64,000 nucleotides of DNA from assembly GCA_030411725.1 (NCBI GenBank), contig MU839829.1:2356001-2420000 (forward strand), in the 5' to 3' direction. This DNA comes from Echria macrotheca. Lineage: Eukaryota; Ascomycota; Sordariomycetes; Sordariales; Schizotheciaceae. The position numbers and the translations under genes are program-made. Positions 1-11,395 of the stretch are shown piece after piece (the first letter of the stretch is position 1; each line of letters opens with the position of its first letter). Below the pieces are notes generated by a model. The model ran no database searches and had not been told where the DNA came from. It saw only the letters and a program-made list of their open reading frames with translations.

Positions 1-80
1 GGCAAGTCTTTATGCACCCCAGGTTGGTTGCCCGAATACCCTGTATAATGCAATGTCCCTATAGCGCCTCTCCTCTGAGC

Positions 81-2089
81 TCATGCAATTCCCAGATTCT
101 GACGGTCAAAGATTTTGCCGGGGTTCCTAAACAGTGTTAGCTGAGGGACCAACGGGCTTGCATGCTAGAATACTAACATAATCCAATGAGGATCTAGGGC
201 CGACTTGATGGATTTCTGAGGCATGGTCAACCAGAGTCAAGTTTTGCGGCAGAGGGAAGGGCAACTAACCATAACCCCCAGCGTGTCGGCACCCACTTCC
301 CAAAGGAGGGATTCTTTCTTGCCCCAACCGATCGAATGCTCACCCGTGCAGGTGCCTTCCATTTCCAGGGCCCGCTTCACCATATTCTTGACGCAAGTCT
401 CGACCTTTTCGCGCTCGCCCTTGTCCCTACGATTGTAGATGATGCTCTCGTGGAAGTTTCCGTCACCAATATGGCCGAGGATGCTGGCAAACAAGCCTAG
501 ATCATCCATCTCCTTCTTGCTGACCTCGATAATGTCAGCTAGCCTGCTGAAGGGAACAGCCACGTCAGTGCTCCCTAGTGTTCACGTTAGCCGATGTCAT
601 ATGCCATGTCTTACGACCATGACTTACAAACTTCCTCTCCATCCTTGCGGAGCGCCAGCATCGACCAGAGCGATTCCTTGCGGGCGGACCACAACAGCTT
701 CTGCTCTCGAGCATCCTTGGCAAACTCAAAGTTGCTACCTTTGTTTGCTTTGGTGATTTTCTGAACGAGGCTGATGTTCTCCTTCACGCCGGCCTTGGTG
801 CCCGAAAACTTGAAGAAAAGAGTGGGCATTTCCTTCCAGACACGAGGGGCGGTAGCACCACCCATGTTGACGACCTTCATCTGGACTTCGTCCATGATCT
901 CCATGGCGGCCACAGGGATGCCAGTCTGCATGACCCCAGCTGCGGCCGAAGCAGCATCGCGGATCGTCGGGAAAGTCACGACGGCCACGGAAAACTCCTC
1001 GGGGACGACTGTAAGCTTCAATGTCGCTTCCGTCACCAGGCCCAGGGTTCCCTCGGATCCGACGAAGAGCCCATTGAGGTTGTATCCAGCCGAGGACTTG
1101 CGCGGTCGCCGTCGAGTCTTGATGACGGTTCCGTCGGCGAGAACCACAGTCAGATTAATAACCCAGTCCTTCATAGTACCATACTTGACAGCATTCGTCC
1201 CAGAGCAGTTTGTGCCAATCATGCCGCCTATTTTAGCGCTCGGGCCTAGGGACATGTGTAAGTCAACGAAAAACTTGTGGAAGCACGGAAATTGCTGGGA
1301 CTAACCAGGGTCGATTGGGAAGAACAGTCCACTCCCCATCTTTGCCAACTGTTCGTTCAAGTCCTGCCAGCCAATGCTCGGTTGCACCACGACGTCCATG
1401 TCCTCTTTGTTGAACTGGATAATCTTATCCATGTAGGCGAAATCGACACTGATGCCTCCAAAAGGCGCCGAGAAGTTGCCCTCGAGGCTGGAGCCTCCGG
1501 AGTAGGGGATGATGGGGATGTGGTACTTGTGGCATATCCGTGCGACAGCCGACACTTGTTCGGTGGAGCGCGGGTACGCGACAGCAACTGGCAGTCCCTC
1601 GGGGTTCGTGGTAGACCACTCCGAGTAGCCGTGCGCGTGCAAGTCCTCGGGGTCGGTCGAAATGATGTCCTCTCCCCCGAGTTCTTCTCGAATCTCCACA
1701 AGAGCCTAGTGTCTGAGTTAGTACGGGTAGGCCCCGTCAGTGCAGCGATCAGATGTGTAACATACCTGCTCCATTTCGCGCATGCTTGCATACCGTGGTG
1801 TTGAAGGATCACCGTCGAAGAGCATGGTGCCGGGGAAGCCTCCGTGCCGGAGCTCCGAGGCACCCCAGCCGACTAGCCCGGCCGTAGCGGCAACGGCAAA
1901 GACTCCCGGCACAGACCATGCCGAAGCCGTCCGAGGCTCCTGGTCCCCGGCGCTTCCGGAGGCATTGCGCCGAAAGGCCGACGTCGCGAAGCGTTGGCGG
2001 CTTGCGGCGCAGGGGCGACGGAAAGCGGCCGGGGCGACAAGAGGCCGGCCAAGCGGCCTCGCCGCCCTCAAAAGCTGTTTTGCCGACAT
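81..2089 (-). CDS. DLD1: D-lactate dehydrogenase (cytochrome), mitochondrial
   Basis: FAD flavoenzyme that oxidises D-lactate to pyruvate and passes electrons to cytochrome c at the inner mitochondrial membrane. Six exons fit GT-AG signals and phase: 2089-1766, 1705-1306, 1245-628, 574-270, 215-178 and 126-81, giving 576 residues, the usual family length. Residues 1-45 are Arg/Ala-rich like a mitochondrial presequence, followed by a hydrophobic segment near 58-75. The FAD_binding_4 part shows PYSGGSSLEGN and GTNCSGTNAVKYG; the C-terminal FAD-oxidase part shows GHIGDGNFH and GEHSIGWGK, and the last exons end LDPHWIMNPGKIFD. The ATG at 2089 was chosen because it opens the presequence; no ATG further upstream is needed. 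Two very small 3' exons (38 and 46 nt) are easily missed. The family is clear; the cytochrome-linked assignment is by family resemblance. Confidence 0.95.
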
Positions 2090-5000
2090 GCAGGAGACCC
2101 TGAAAAAGACGCAGCAGCGATCTTTGCAGCAACCAGCTCTCCGCACCTGGATCGGCAAATTCGCGACACCGTTCTCTCCAAAGATTGGTCTGGCCTCCTG
2201 TGCTTGGCCCGTCAACCAGGAAGCTCTCGTCGGCCGAAATTTGGGTCGGGTGAGATCACGCACCTTTTTGATACCGGGCCTAACTACTAAGCCGGCAGAA
2301 TTACCGATCTACCCAGTTCCTGGGCTTCTTCTGGTAATGAGCACCCGACGTAGCAGCTTGATTTGATCAGACGATACCCACTCTCCACTCCCTTGGACGG
2401 AGGCGGACTAGACTCGCGATAACGATGCCCGAGGTCGCAGGACAACACACACACCAACACGTGCCGCTCGAGGAGGGCCGGCAGATTGTGAGGGAGGATT
2501 GCGTTCCCTTGCCTAGAAGGGAAAAGAAAAGACGAGGGTTATGACGACGAGAAGGGACCGAGGTACAATGACGGAACCATAGTGGGCGGCAAATATGGCC
2601 CCGGACCGTGTTCTTCTAATGCGACCAAGCGTAGGCAGCGCCCGGAACTGACGATGCTGGGTGCCGGGAGCTGTCTCTTATTATCGACGGCACCGTCTTC
2701 GGATGCAGCCCAGGTGGAGCAGATGGCAGGTCCAATCAAGCCCGCCGGGACTCAGAAGACCGGACTTTGCTCAGCTCAGGTTTCGCGGGAGACAACGGCG
2801 ATAGGAAACAGGTGGGCCAAATCAAGAGGGGGACGAACTCGATGGGGCGGCGGCGTGGGTGCGTACCGCGAGGCCATTGAGCAGAGACGTCGAGGCATGT
2901 ATATATGTGTCCCCGGGCAATGCGAGCTCAACACGGACATGACAGGCGGATACCTACGCCAAGGGTCGAGGAGAAACACTTGCTGCCCTCGCCCTGCGGA
3001 GGAACAGCCAACCTTGCTGGCCAACGCTAGTCAAGTCGAGACCGCGAGCGGCAGAGGGGTAGGTTGGCCCAGAATGGGAGGGGGTGGTCTTGCGGGACTT
3101 GCAGACGAGCCGTGGGAGCCTCTCTGGTGCTGAGAATCATGCCAGGGCGAAAGCCGATCTGAGAATGTCAAGAAACACGGTTCGATGGCTCCCACACCCA
3201 CTCCCACCTTGAGCCCGATGGCTGCACTCCCGTGGGGTGTGGAGGGAATGGTCAACCGGGTCTGGGACTGAGAAGACGATGCGGATGCCACAAGGAACAT
3301 GAAAAGTCTTCGCGGGCTTGCTTGCGTCTTCAGCAGGTACCCTCGTACCTGGCCGACACCAATGCGCCTCGCAGATCGTGGTTGGGTGTGTGCAGTGAGG
3401 GGTACCCTGGCAGGTGGTACCTGAGATCGGTACCCCGTTTCCGCTCCTGGTCAGCGAACAACATATTCCCGTGAGACTTTGGATGCAGAACAGACGAATG
3501 ACGGTCGGTCTGCTTGTTTGAATACGCTGATCGAGAAATTCGGTATTCAACCCAAGTCGTACTCTGAGGAACGGGAACTGTGAGGACCTTTTTGTCAAGA
3601 GGGGCCAGGACGTATCCCCCGCACCTGCCATCCGAGGCTCGACATGGCCGGCGCGAGAAGACGGGCGCTCTTCTGGAAAGAGCCACTCACATCGAATTCA
3701 TTGGTGCTGTCATGTGTCTCCCGCACCACTTCGTCCGGCTGTCACTGTTTTACGGTCGGGCGTCAAGAAAGGCGAAGTCAACATTGCTGCTCCGCGCTAG
3801 CGGTGAGAGACAAACCTGACCGCGCTGACTAAACGCCAGGACCATGGTCACCACCCTAAGGTGCAGACCAGATGCAGATGACACTGTATTCAGGCAGTAC
3901 GGGATGGGGGCGAAGACCTTCCAAGTTGACCGGTTGCCATGCACAACATGGTGGTGTCAAAATTACGGGAGCTCCCTGGATGGCGTCGACTGATGAGGCG
4001 GGGCTTGGCACCGCTCACCTGTCCATCCTTTGACATGTTGATTTCGAGCGGGATGAAACACTCGGGTTGTTGGGCACCGGTCCGCTGGCGCTTCATCCGC
4101 CTCTCGGGAGAAAGCCAGCTGAGATGGAGAAGGGGTGGGGACGTCTTGTCCTCCCGCGCGAAGCTGTCGTGCGACCTCGCTGCGAAGACCACTGACGTCG
4201 AGCCGCTCCTCGTTGCGACCGCTGGACGCGACACGAGGCCGGTGAGATTTGTTCAGCCCTAAGGCCGGCCATAGACTTTGCAGTGACCGGGACGCCATCA
4301 CTAAACTCCAGGACCCCGCGGGATAGGCTCACTGGGGGGTCAGCAAACAAGTGGAGGTCAAGAAAACCGGCGGCTGTAGAGCCTCCTTGCCATGCCGGTG
4401 GCATCAGATGTGGAATGGTCAGCATCGACGCGTATATGCCGAAGGTCATGAGGACAATTGACGTTGAATCGGATCTGCTGTTTTGAGAGCGAGCTGCAGG
4501 AGACGTACAAAATGTCATCCATAGCAACACAGATGTCACTTCCCCAGACCGCCTCGCCGCGGGGAAGATGCACCGGTGATGGAGAAATTTGTTGACCTAC
4601 GTAACACCCGCTCTCACGAACACGTCTGGAACAATGTGTCCTCGATGCTTTCCGTCCCCGACATCCTGCCAGCTTTGTTAGCAGCATGAAATGGACTCAC
4701 TCCCAGGCTCCTCTTGGGCGCAGGAGAGCAGGACGAGAAGAGAAGAAACTGGTTTACACCGGAAAATCATAGCAGTGACAGGTGTGTGGAAGCTGTCGAA
4801 GAACAATCGAAGCAGCGAAGCGATCCCTGCCCCTCCCCCTTTTCGGGCTAAGGGTGCCAAGCATCGTAGAGTGTGGGTCTGCCCCGCACTGCTTTTTCTC
4901 TCCTGCAGCCAAAAGCGCTGCAGGGGTTTTTCTTACCAACCGTCCATTGATCGACTCAAGCGATCAGGAGATGCCGCCCGGTATGAATCTCGCTGGCCTC

Positions 5001-8000
5001 GATGAGACCTGATCGTGCCGTCTCAAGATCCAGCCGCGCCCGTTCTTTGCCGTCTACTCGAGTTTGCAACCGCTCCGCGCGGCAGTTCCGCTTGCCGGTC
5101 CCTTCCAGGCAAACGCGGCTTTCCTCAGCGAGAAAGCCGCGGACTGCCTGGTCTCCGCTCTGCCACAGCTCTTCATGCCAGACCATGGGTTGCCAAGCCG
5201 GGGTTCGACTTGAAGCAGCACAAACAACAAGCGGAAGCAAAAGAAGCAATCGAGATATTGTGGCGACTGCAGATGGAGGACGCATGCTCGTTGGCCAGGG
5301 TTCAGCATGCTCGACGACCGATTGAGGGACGAGATGGCACCAATGAAACCACATAGTCCAACCAATTCGAGCTATCACACGATCAGTTCGAGTTCGCCAA
5401 GTCCCGATACTCTGCACAACTTCGCCTATGATGCCCCGCCTTGCATCTAAACCTGGGGATGATGTCCGACCCGGCCAAACCGGTCTCGTGGGAGCCTGAC
5501 AACAGCAACGAACTTCAGTGGACGTAGCCACGGCCCAGATTTTCTTACCTTGCCGCCTTGTTATGGAGAGCCGAGTCCACTTCGGCAACCTCCATTCATT
5601 CATAATCTGACGGGCACAACAGCTGAGGATGCTCCCGGGCGGTCTAGGGAACCCACATGCCATCTGAACTCGGCTGCCCTAGCGTCCGCCTCCCCGCCCC
5701 TTGGTCTCGCATCTCTAACGACCACGGTTATCCCCGTGCTTGGAGCGGCCCTTGGGTGGACTCCAGTGATACGTACACTGCTTGGCTACGCGCCCTCATG
5801 TGTCGTCCTTTCCTACGGGTCGCTTGCCCATATACGGTAGGGTTGAAGGAACGCCACCGTCAAGGGAGTTGATCAAAGATTTGGCATCTGGCCCTCGGTG
5901 ACTGTAAGGTCACCGACACTACTGCAGAACAGACGTCACCAAGTGGGCCTAATACCGCGTGAGAAGAGAGCGGGCAGAGTCCATTGCCCCCAGTATCAGC
6001 TCGGATTCAACATGGACGCTGTCAAGTATGGCCCCTGGGCAGCTGTATACGCCTCCGCGAACGTGGAACTCGCCGTGACAGCGGTGCTCGCACACATCTA
6101 ACTACATAAAATCTGGCATTAAATTTAACGACGTGGCGACCAAAAACCTTGTGGTGAGAAAAAAAAATCCCGGACGATCGGTGAGCCCGGCCAAATCAGC
6201 AAGGTGGGGGAGGGGTAACAATCCTTTGACCAGGGACAACGGCCGTGAGTCTCACCTCGGACTATGCAGCGTGCCGGCCGGAAAAGGAGGCGCGGGAAAT
6301 AGAGTAGGGAAACCCTGAATAGGAGGGCACCAATGGGAAGATAATCTCGGCGCCGGCTTGCCTCTCGTCTCATATCGGGAGGCTCGACGATGGGGTGTGG
6401 ACGGAGAGACCCAAAGCCTCCCGCTCCCCAAGCATTTATCTGTACGTCAGCGGATGGTCACGAGACAGCTTCCAGTGGAACGTCAGTGGTCAACCAATTC
6501 GGTCCCCTGCGTTAAGAAGAACCGAGTCGGCTGCTCGCAAGAGCGGTGGCGGGTTGCCGGCACAAACGAGATCTTGATCCTTTCATCGTTGGGCCCGCGT
6601 AAAGTACCCAGTTACCGGAGTTCAGGATCGAATCAGGTAGGTTATTTGCATCTTATTACCCAATTCCAACCCCCTTGGCTGGAAAACATGATCCTGACAC
6701 TCTCTTCTCATGGCAGGAATAGTTCAAGGGGTGAGTAAATCACCGAGATCCCGATATCTCTACTTCGGTGTGCGTATAAGTCCGGCCGACGTTACAGCTA
6801 TGGTCGACAAACAATGGGTAGCTGCTATTCTCTCATAGGCACGATGTCGACCCTGTATCAAATCCCGCATCGTAACCCTCACATTCTCACTTATCAGAGC
6901 CGCCTACCCGCGCGGCACATTTTACGCCTGCTCTTCAATGACATGGGTAAGGATATCTCGCTGGCAACCCCCATCCTTTTCACTGCCTCATCCCGCTCTG
7001 CGTTGGCCGTTGTGCTATGGATAGAAACGGTGAAGGTCACTGTGGGGGAACCAACAGGGCCAGGTGAATCCCGCTCTCCCCAGATCCCGACCGACTTGCT
7101 CTGAGGAGTCTACGACCGGGTTAGCACTTTTGGTACGGGTCCACGTGTTGGAGCTGGGGCAAACGAGCCGCCGCAAGGGGGGCGCAAGTAACACCGGTGC
7201 CAATTGCAGCCCAACGTCGCCTTACCTCGTCATCCAGGGCCAGTGGGCGCACGCGAATGAGCAATTTTGCGTGGGGTATCTACTTTTTTTGGGTTCTTCG
7301 ATTCCTGTTTATACACTTGCTTCGTATCTTCGCCTCTTGAAACGCGGCGGCTACCTCTACCCTGTACACAAGTGTCGGAAGAAATGCCTCGGTGCTGTGT
7401 CTTCAGGATTCCATGACGCCGTGGACGGAAAGAATGCTGGCAAGATAGGGAGGTACAGTACATCTCACGGAGTGCCTAATTACTACGGAGGTCCAGGATA
7501 CAGCGTTGTACTCCACGTACCACCAGACTGTCCCTGGATGGTGTACCGGCCAGGGAACGAAGCTAGACTCGTCTTAGACTCTCCTTACCAGTGTAAGTAC
7601 ACTGCAGCGTACTCATCTGCTCCCCCTTGAGCACCAAGATACCTAGGTACTTACAGAAGTAGTCCTTAACAACGTGTTCTGGCTAACGACCTGCAGAGTC
7701 TAGAATGTGTCCGTAGGGGGGACTCACACATCTCAAGATGGGCCTGGACCAGAGGACCTGTCTGACCCAGTACATACACAAAAACCTGGGGAAAAGTTGT
7801 GCAAAAGCATCGCACACACTCACACCCGCCAGTCCTCCTCCTTTTTCTTCCCTCCCGGTTGCCACATCTGTCATCCGAACTGCATGCAGCACGACGGATT
7901 CGGCTATCCAGCTTGCCAGCCAAGCTGAAACTTCTTTTCCAACACAGAAAAAGACACGCACGCATATAGGTCAGGAGAGTGGAAGAACACATCTTCCTAC

Positions 8001-8302
8001 TTGCCTACCTTTCAGTCCATAATCTCACTACACCCCTAAGCTTCTTCTACGTAAACATCGAATTCATGTGCCTAGACCTAGACTAATAGACATAGACCAT
8101 CTAGACTAGACCATCCACTGCTCACCACATCATGTTTGTTCTTCTGATACCTAGCCTAGCTACCTCAACATCGAGTAGGCAGGAGATCACACACACACAC
8201 ATCCGGGGGGGGGAAAAAACGAAAGGATTAGACAAGTAAGATGATGGACCAGAACCAAATAGTACTACCGAGTTCTAAACAGACTAGAGAAAAGGAATTT
8301 AC

Positions 8303-8710
8303 CTACCTCCCCCATCTTCCCAGTCCGTAACACACACACAATTCACGCCTCGCTAGCCGCGCCAAAAATTTCCGGCGGCCCGGTGATGCAGTTGATGCAG
8401 TGAAAGCAGTGAAAGCAGTGATGGATGCGTCTCCTTGCGCTTGCTCAGGCACCTCAGGCACCTCGGGCACCCCAGAGCCCCAGGACCCAGGCGAGCTAGG
8501 CATGGCAGGCGAGGCAGGCGTGGCAAGCGTGGCTTTCAGGTAAACAGGTAACAGGTAACCCGGTTTTCGCCAGACGGAATGGGAAGCCGGCGTCCCAAAG
8601 GTAGTGGGCGGCATTATGCATCTCTCACCGCCGCTTCCATGATCTGGTGACAATTCGGCGGGGGAGAGCAGCATGAGGCCGACAGGCGGGGGGGCCGGGA
8701 TGAGACGCAT
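8303..8710 (-). CDS. possible small repeat-containing protein (uncertain)
   Basis: A 135-codon frame opens with a true ATG (8710) and runs through three adjacent sets of 9-bp tandem repeats, so its translation has three-residue repeats such as VPEVPEVPE, TAFTAFTASTAS and LARLARR. No domain, signal peptide or homologue is recognised. The only argument for coding is that all repeat units are multiples of three. Equally the repeats may be non-coding microsatellite-like DNA. It stands alone, about 700 bp from the 3' end of RPS4. Confidence 0.15.
   Translation of the reverse strand: MRLIPAPPPVGLMLLSPAELSPDHGSGGERCIMPPTTFGTPASHSVWRKPGYLLPVYLKATLATPASPAMPSSPGSWGSGVPEVPEVPEQAQGDASITAFTAFTASTASPGRRKFLARLARRELCVCYGLGRWGR
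8384..8533. repeat. three adjacent sets of 9-bp tandem repeats
   Basis: 8384-8419 holds two copies of tgatgcagt then two of gaaagcagt. 8447-8473 holds aggcacctc twice and a diverged third copy. 8503-8533 holds three and a half copies of tggcaggcg-like units. The three sets differ in sequence but share the 9-bp period. Confidence 0.85.
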
Positions 8711-9002
8711 CTGGCTACAAGGTACGAATTACAAGCCAGCTACCACAGCATGCTTGTTCATGAGTCGAGGACAATATTGCCAACCATCACAGACAATGGA
8801 AAGAAAAGCGCAGGGAAGGCTCAGGTTCAGTCATGATTCCAGTTTTGGGGTCGAACCCTCGGCCCCTACCAAGCTAGCTACAAGCTCTGAATAAGTCGAG
8901 CTCAAGACTAGAGAAAAACATCCGGTACTCCTCCCAGCATGCTTTTGTAAATCAGCACCCCATGCCCTGTCCCTGTCCTTCCATGTTCCCAACCAAAAGC
9001 AT

Positions 9003-10107
9003 TTAATGAGCCAGCGTCTGGGCGCGTCTGCGGTCGCGCTCCTCGGCGATGGTGAGCTTGACACCTTTGCCCTTGGGCAGGGAAACCCAAGGCTTCTCCT
9101 GGCCAATGACGAAGACGTTGGTCTCACGAGTAGCGAAGGTGTTGTCAATGGCGTCCTTGAGGTGAACAATGGCGAAGCCACCGTCGTGGCGCTCACGGTG
9201 GGTGATGACACCAACACGACCCATGTTGCGACCGCCAGTAACCATGGCGATGGCGCCAGTGTCGAACCGGATGAAGTCCTGGATCTTGCCGGTCTCCAGG
9301 TCAATCTTGACGGTGTCGTTCACCTTGATCAGCGGGTCAGGGTAGCGAATGCTGTTCAGAGACGTATCCGTTAGCAAACAGAGTAGGGAATGACATACCA
9401 ACCGTAAGGTCCTTGCTCTCTCTTGATCGCGGCCTCGTTTTCAGCCACCAAGGGCGACACAAAAAAGAGCGCCGGCGATCCACCAAAGCTTGGTCCAACG
9501 GCTGACAGATGTCGGTAGAACTCACGTTCTCGCATCATGCGTAACCAAGAATGGGATCCCTCCGCGTCCGAGCTGGACGCGCTTGACCTTTCCGAGCTTG
9601 TACTTCGCCTCCTCCTCTTGGATGCGGTGCACCGTGAAGCGGCCCTTGGTGTCGTAGATAAGGCGGAAGTTCTCGCCAGTCTTCTCGATGGTGATAACAT
9701 CCATGAAGCCGGCAGGGTACGTCATGTCGGTGCGGACCTTGCCGTCGACCTTGACGAGGCGCTGCATGAGGATGGCCCGGGTCTCGCGGTAGTTGAGGGC
9801 ATACTTGAGACGGTTCCGGACGAAGACGATCAGCGGCATGCAGTCGCGGAGCTTGTGAGGACCGGCCGAGGGGCGGGGAGCATAGACACCCGACAGCTTG
9901 TCGAGAAGCCAGTGCGAGGGGGCGCTCAAGCGCTTCTGGTGCTTCTTCCTGTGGTGATGGGTTAGCGATTGCGAGATCTCGGTGGTGTGAAGGCGGGCTG
10001 CGATTGCGAATGAAGTCTCGCCGCGGCGACACCAAGCAATGCCAATCGCCGAGAGAAAAATCCATTGCAATGAAAACAGTGGTGTAAACTTACGGTCCTC
10101 TACCCAT
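9003..10107 (-). CDS. RPS4: small ribosomal subunit protein eS4
   Basis: Structural protein of the 40S subunit. Exons 10107-10094, 9948-9526 and 9351-9003 give 261 residues, exactly the usual eS4 length. The first exon codes only MGRG plus two bases of the next codon, the typical fungal ribosomal-protein layout with an intron next to the start codon. Landmarks are PKKHQKRL, HWLLDKLSGVYAPRPS, the S4 RNA-binding segment RNRLKYALNYRE and the KOW-like GRNMGRVGVI, ending AQTLAH. The second intron (9352-9525, 174 nt) is long for this window and contains a second complete set of intron signals (see findings). No snoRNA C/D boxes were seen in it. Confidence 0.97.
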
Positions 10108-11395
10108 CTTGACTCGTTACCTGTGTTCCGAGGTGGTTGATGGGAATTCGTGAACTGGGCGTGAAGTCGTGGTTAAGTGGGAAGCGGAGCTGAGGTTCAA
10201 TTCGAAAATATTTGTGGTGCAAGCCCTAGCGAGAAAATTGGTGGGGCTGGTGGGCCGCGCTGAACAGGTAAGCGGTCAAGCATGGCAGAAAACTGACGAC
10301 TCCAAACCTTCGAGTTTCGGTGATCCCAGAACGGCAGCTGGCTTGCTACGAGTGTATTTAAATGAATAGCGTCTATTGAACCTCGAGCAATTAGACACCC
10401 AGAGCCTCGGTTTGGTTTTCTGGAAGTTTGATCGTGGGCAAGAGGTGTAGAAGCATCTCTCTTCTCGGAGCATCAAACGGCAAGTTCCGTGCCCAATCTA
10501 GATCGCCCCTTGTCAAGAAGTAAACGTCGAGACATCTTGCCACATGGCTTTTGATTGTACTTGAATTTGCCTACAAACCTTGTCGACAGACAATATGGAG
10601 ATGGCAGACAAGCCATCACCAGAATCACCGAACACGTATCTGTACCTCCCTGCAGCAACCCAACTCATCATGGAGCACGGCAACCCACCGAGAATAGAGC
10701 ACTTTATTTCTTGATACACGGGAACAAGACAAACCAGTCCTCAGCTTCAGACCGACAATCTCTGAACTTTGCAAACTTTTCCAGTAAAGACAGCAGCCCA
10801 AAAAACCCAATCAAAAAAGACAGTTCCAAATCGCGCCCAAACACACGTTTCCCTGCGGCAGAGATTGCTCCCCTGTCTAGCCTTTAGAAATACCCATCAA
10901 CGAAAGACAATACCAACACCAATAGACACCCTTTCCCGACGCCGCTGTACGGCAACACAACCAGCCTCATCGCGATCGATCCAAGCTGATTCCAACACCG
11001 ATGGTGGCGATGTCCTCCTGTCCTTGTGGTACAAAACAATCTTCCCAGCCCTATTCCGTATACCGTGTTTTTTTTGTATGCCGAACCTTGTAACGACAGA
11101 ACACCTGGACCTATATCTCTAATGACAGTCTTTGGAGCCGATTCCGTACCCTTTCCCAAATCCTGAGATCGCCGAACCGAGGGACAAAAAGAAAAAGGAA
11201 ACCATACGGCGGTGACGAGTGACGCTTGCGGGAAAGGATAGTTCCAATATCGCTGCGGGCGCGCTGTCCGATGCGTCACTTGTCCGATCGAACCCTTCCG
11301 TTTTCAAACTCCAAGCATTCACCACATCGATGACCTGAGAGGGAAAAAAGAAAAAAAAAAGAATAACAAGGACTCGCCCGGTGGGGCAACTCACT
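10108..11395. other. intergenic: RPS4 promoter and 3' region of the Myb gene
   Basis: No gene recognised. The part next to 10107 should hold the RPS4 promoter. The part from 11119 to 11395 on the minus strand looks like the transcribed 3' end of the Myb gene: a pyrimidine tract and CAG at 11335-11360 form a strong splice acceptor just downstream of that gene's stop codon. Confidence 0.6.

Larger units (their letters stand above)
2090..9002. other. gene-poor intergenic region, about 6.9 kb
   Basis: No protein family was recognised on either strand. Open frames of 180-235 codons occur (for example 2582-3133 plus and 4956-5663 minus), but their translations are Arg/Ser/Pro-rich with no domain, as expected of chance frames in GC-rich DNA. 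A CA dinucleotide run lies near 8189-8201 next to a G9 run, and 9-bp tandem repeats occupy 8384-8533. The proximal 300 bases hold the promoter and leader of the D-lactate dehydrogenase gene; the distal end holds the 3' region of RPS4. An unrecognised lineage-specific gene or ncRNA cannot be excluded. Confidence 0.6.

Noticed and set aside
2582..3133. 183-codon open frame on the plus strand
   Set aside because: No domain or signal peptide, and opposite frames of similar length; no support beyond length.
4956..5663. 235-codon open frame on the minus strand
   Set aside because: No recognisable motif, Arg/Trp/Cys-rich, competing frames on the other strand.
7064..7630. 188-codon plus frame in the gene-poor region
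   Set aside because: Starts with a non-ATG codon and shows no family resemblance.
9352..9525. Intronic snoRNA in the RPS4 intron
   Set aside because: No RUGAUGA C box or paired H/ACA elements found, though CUGA-like strings occur.
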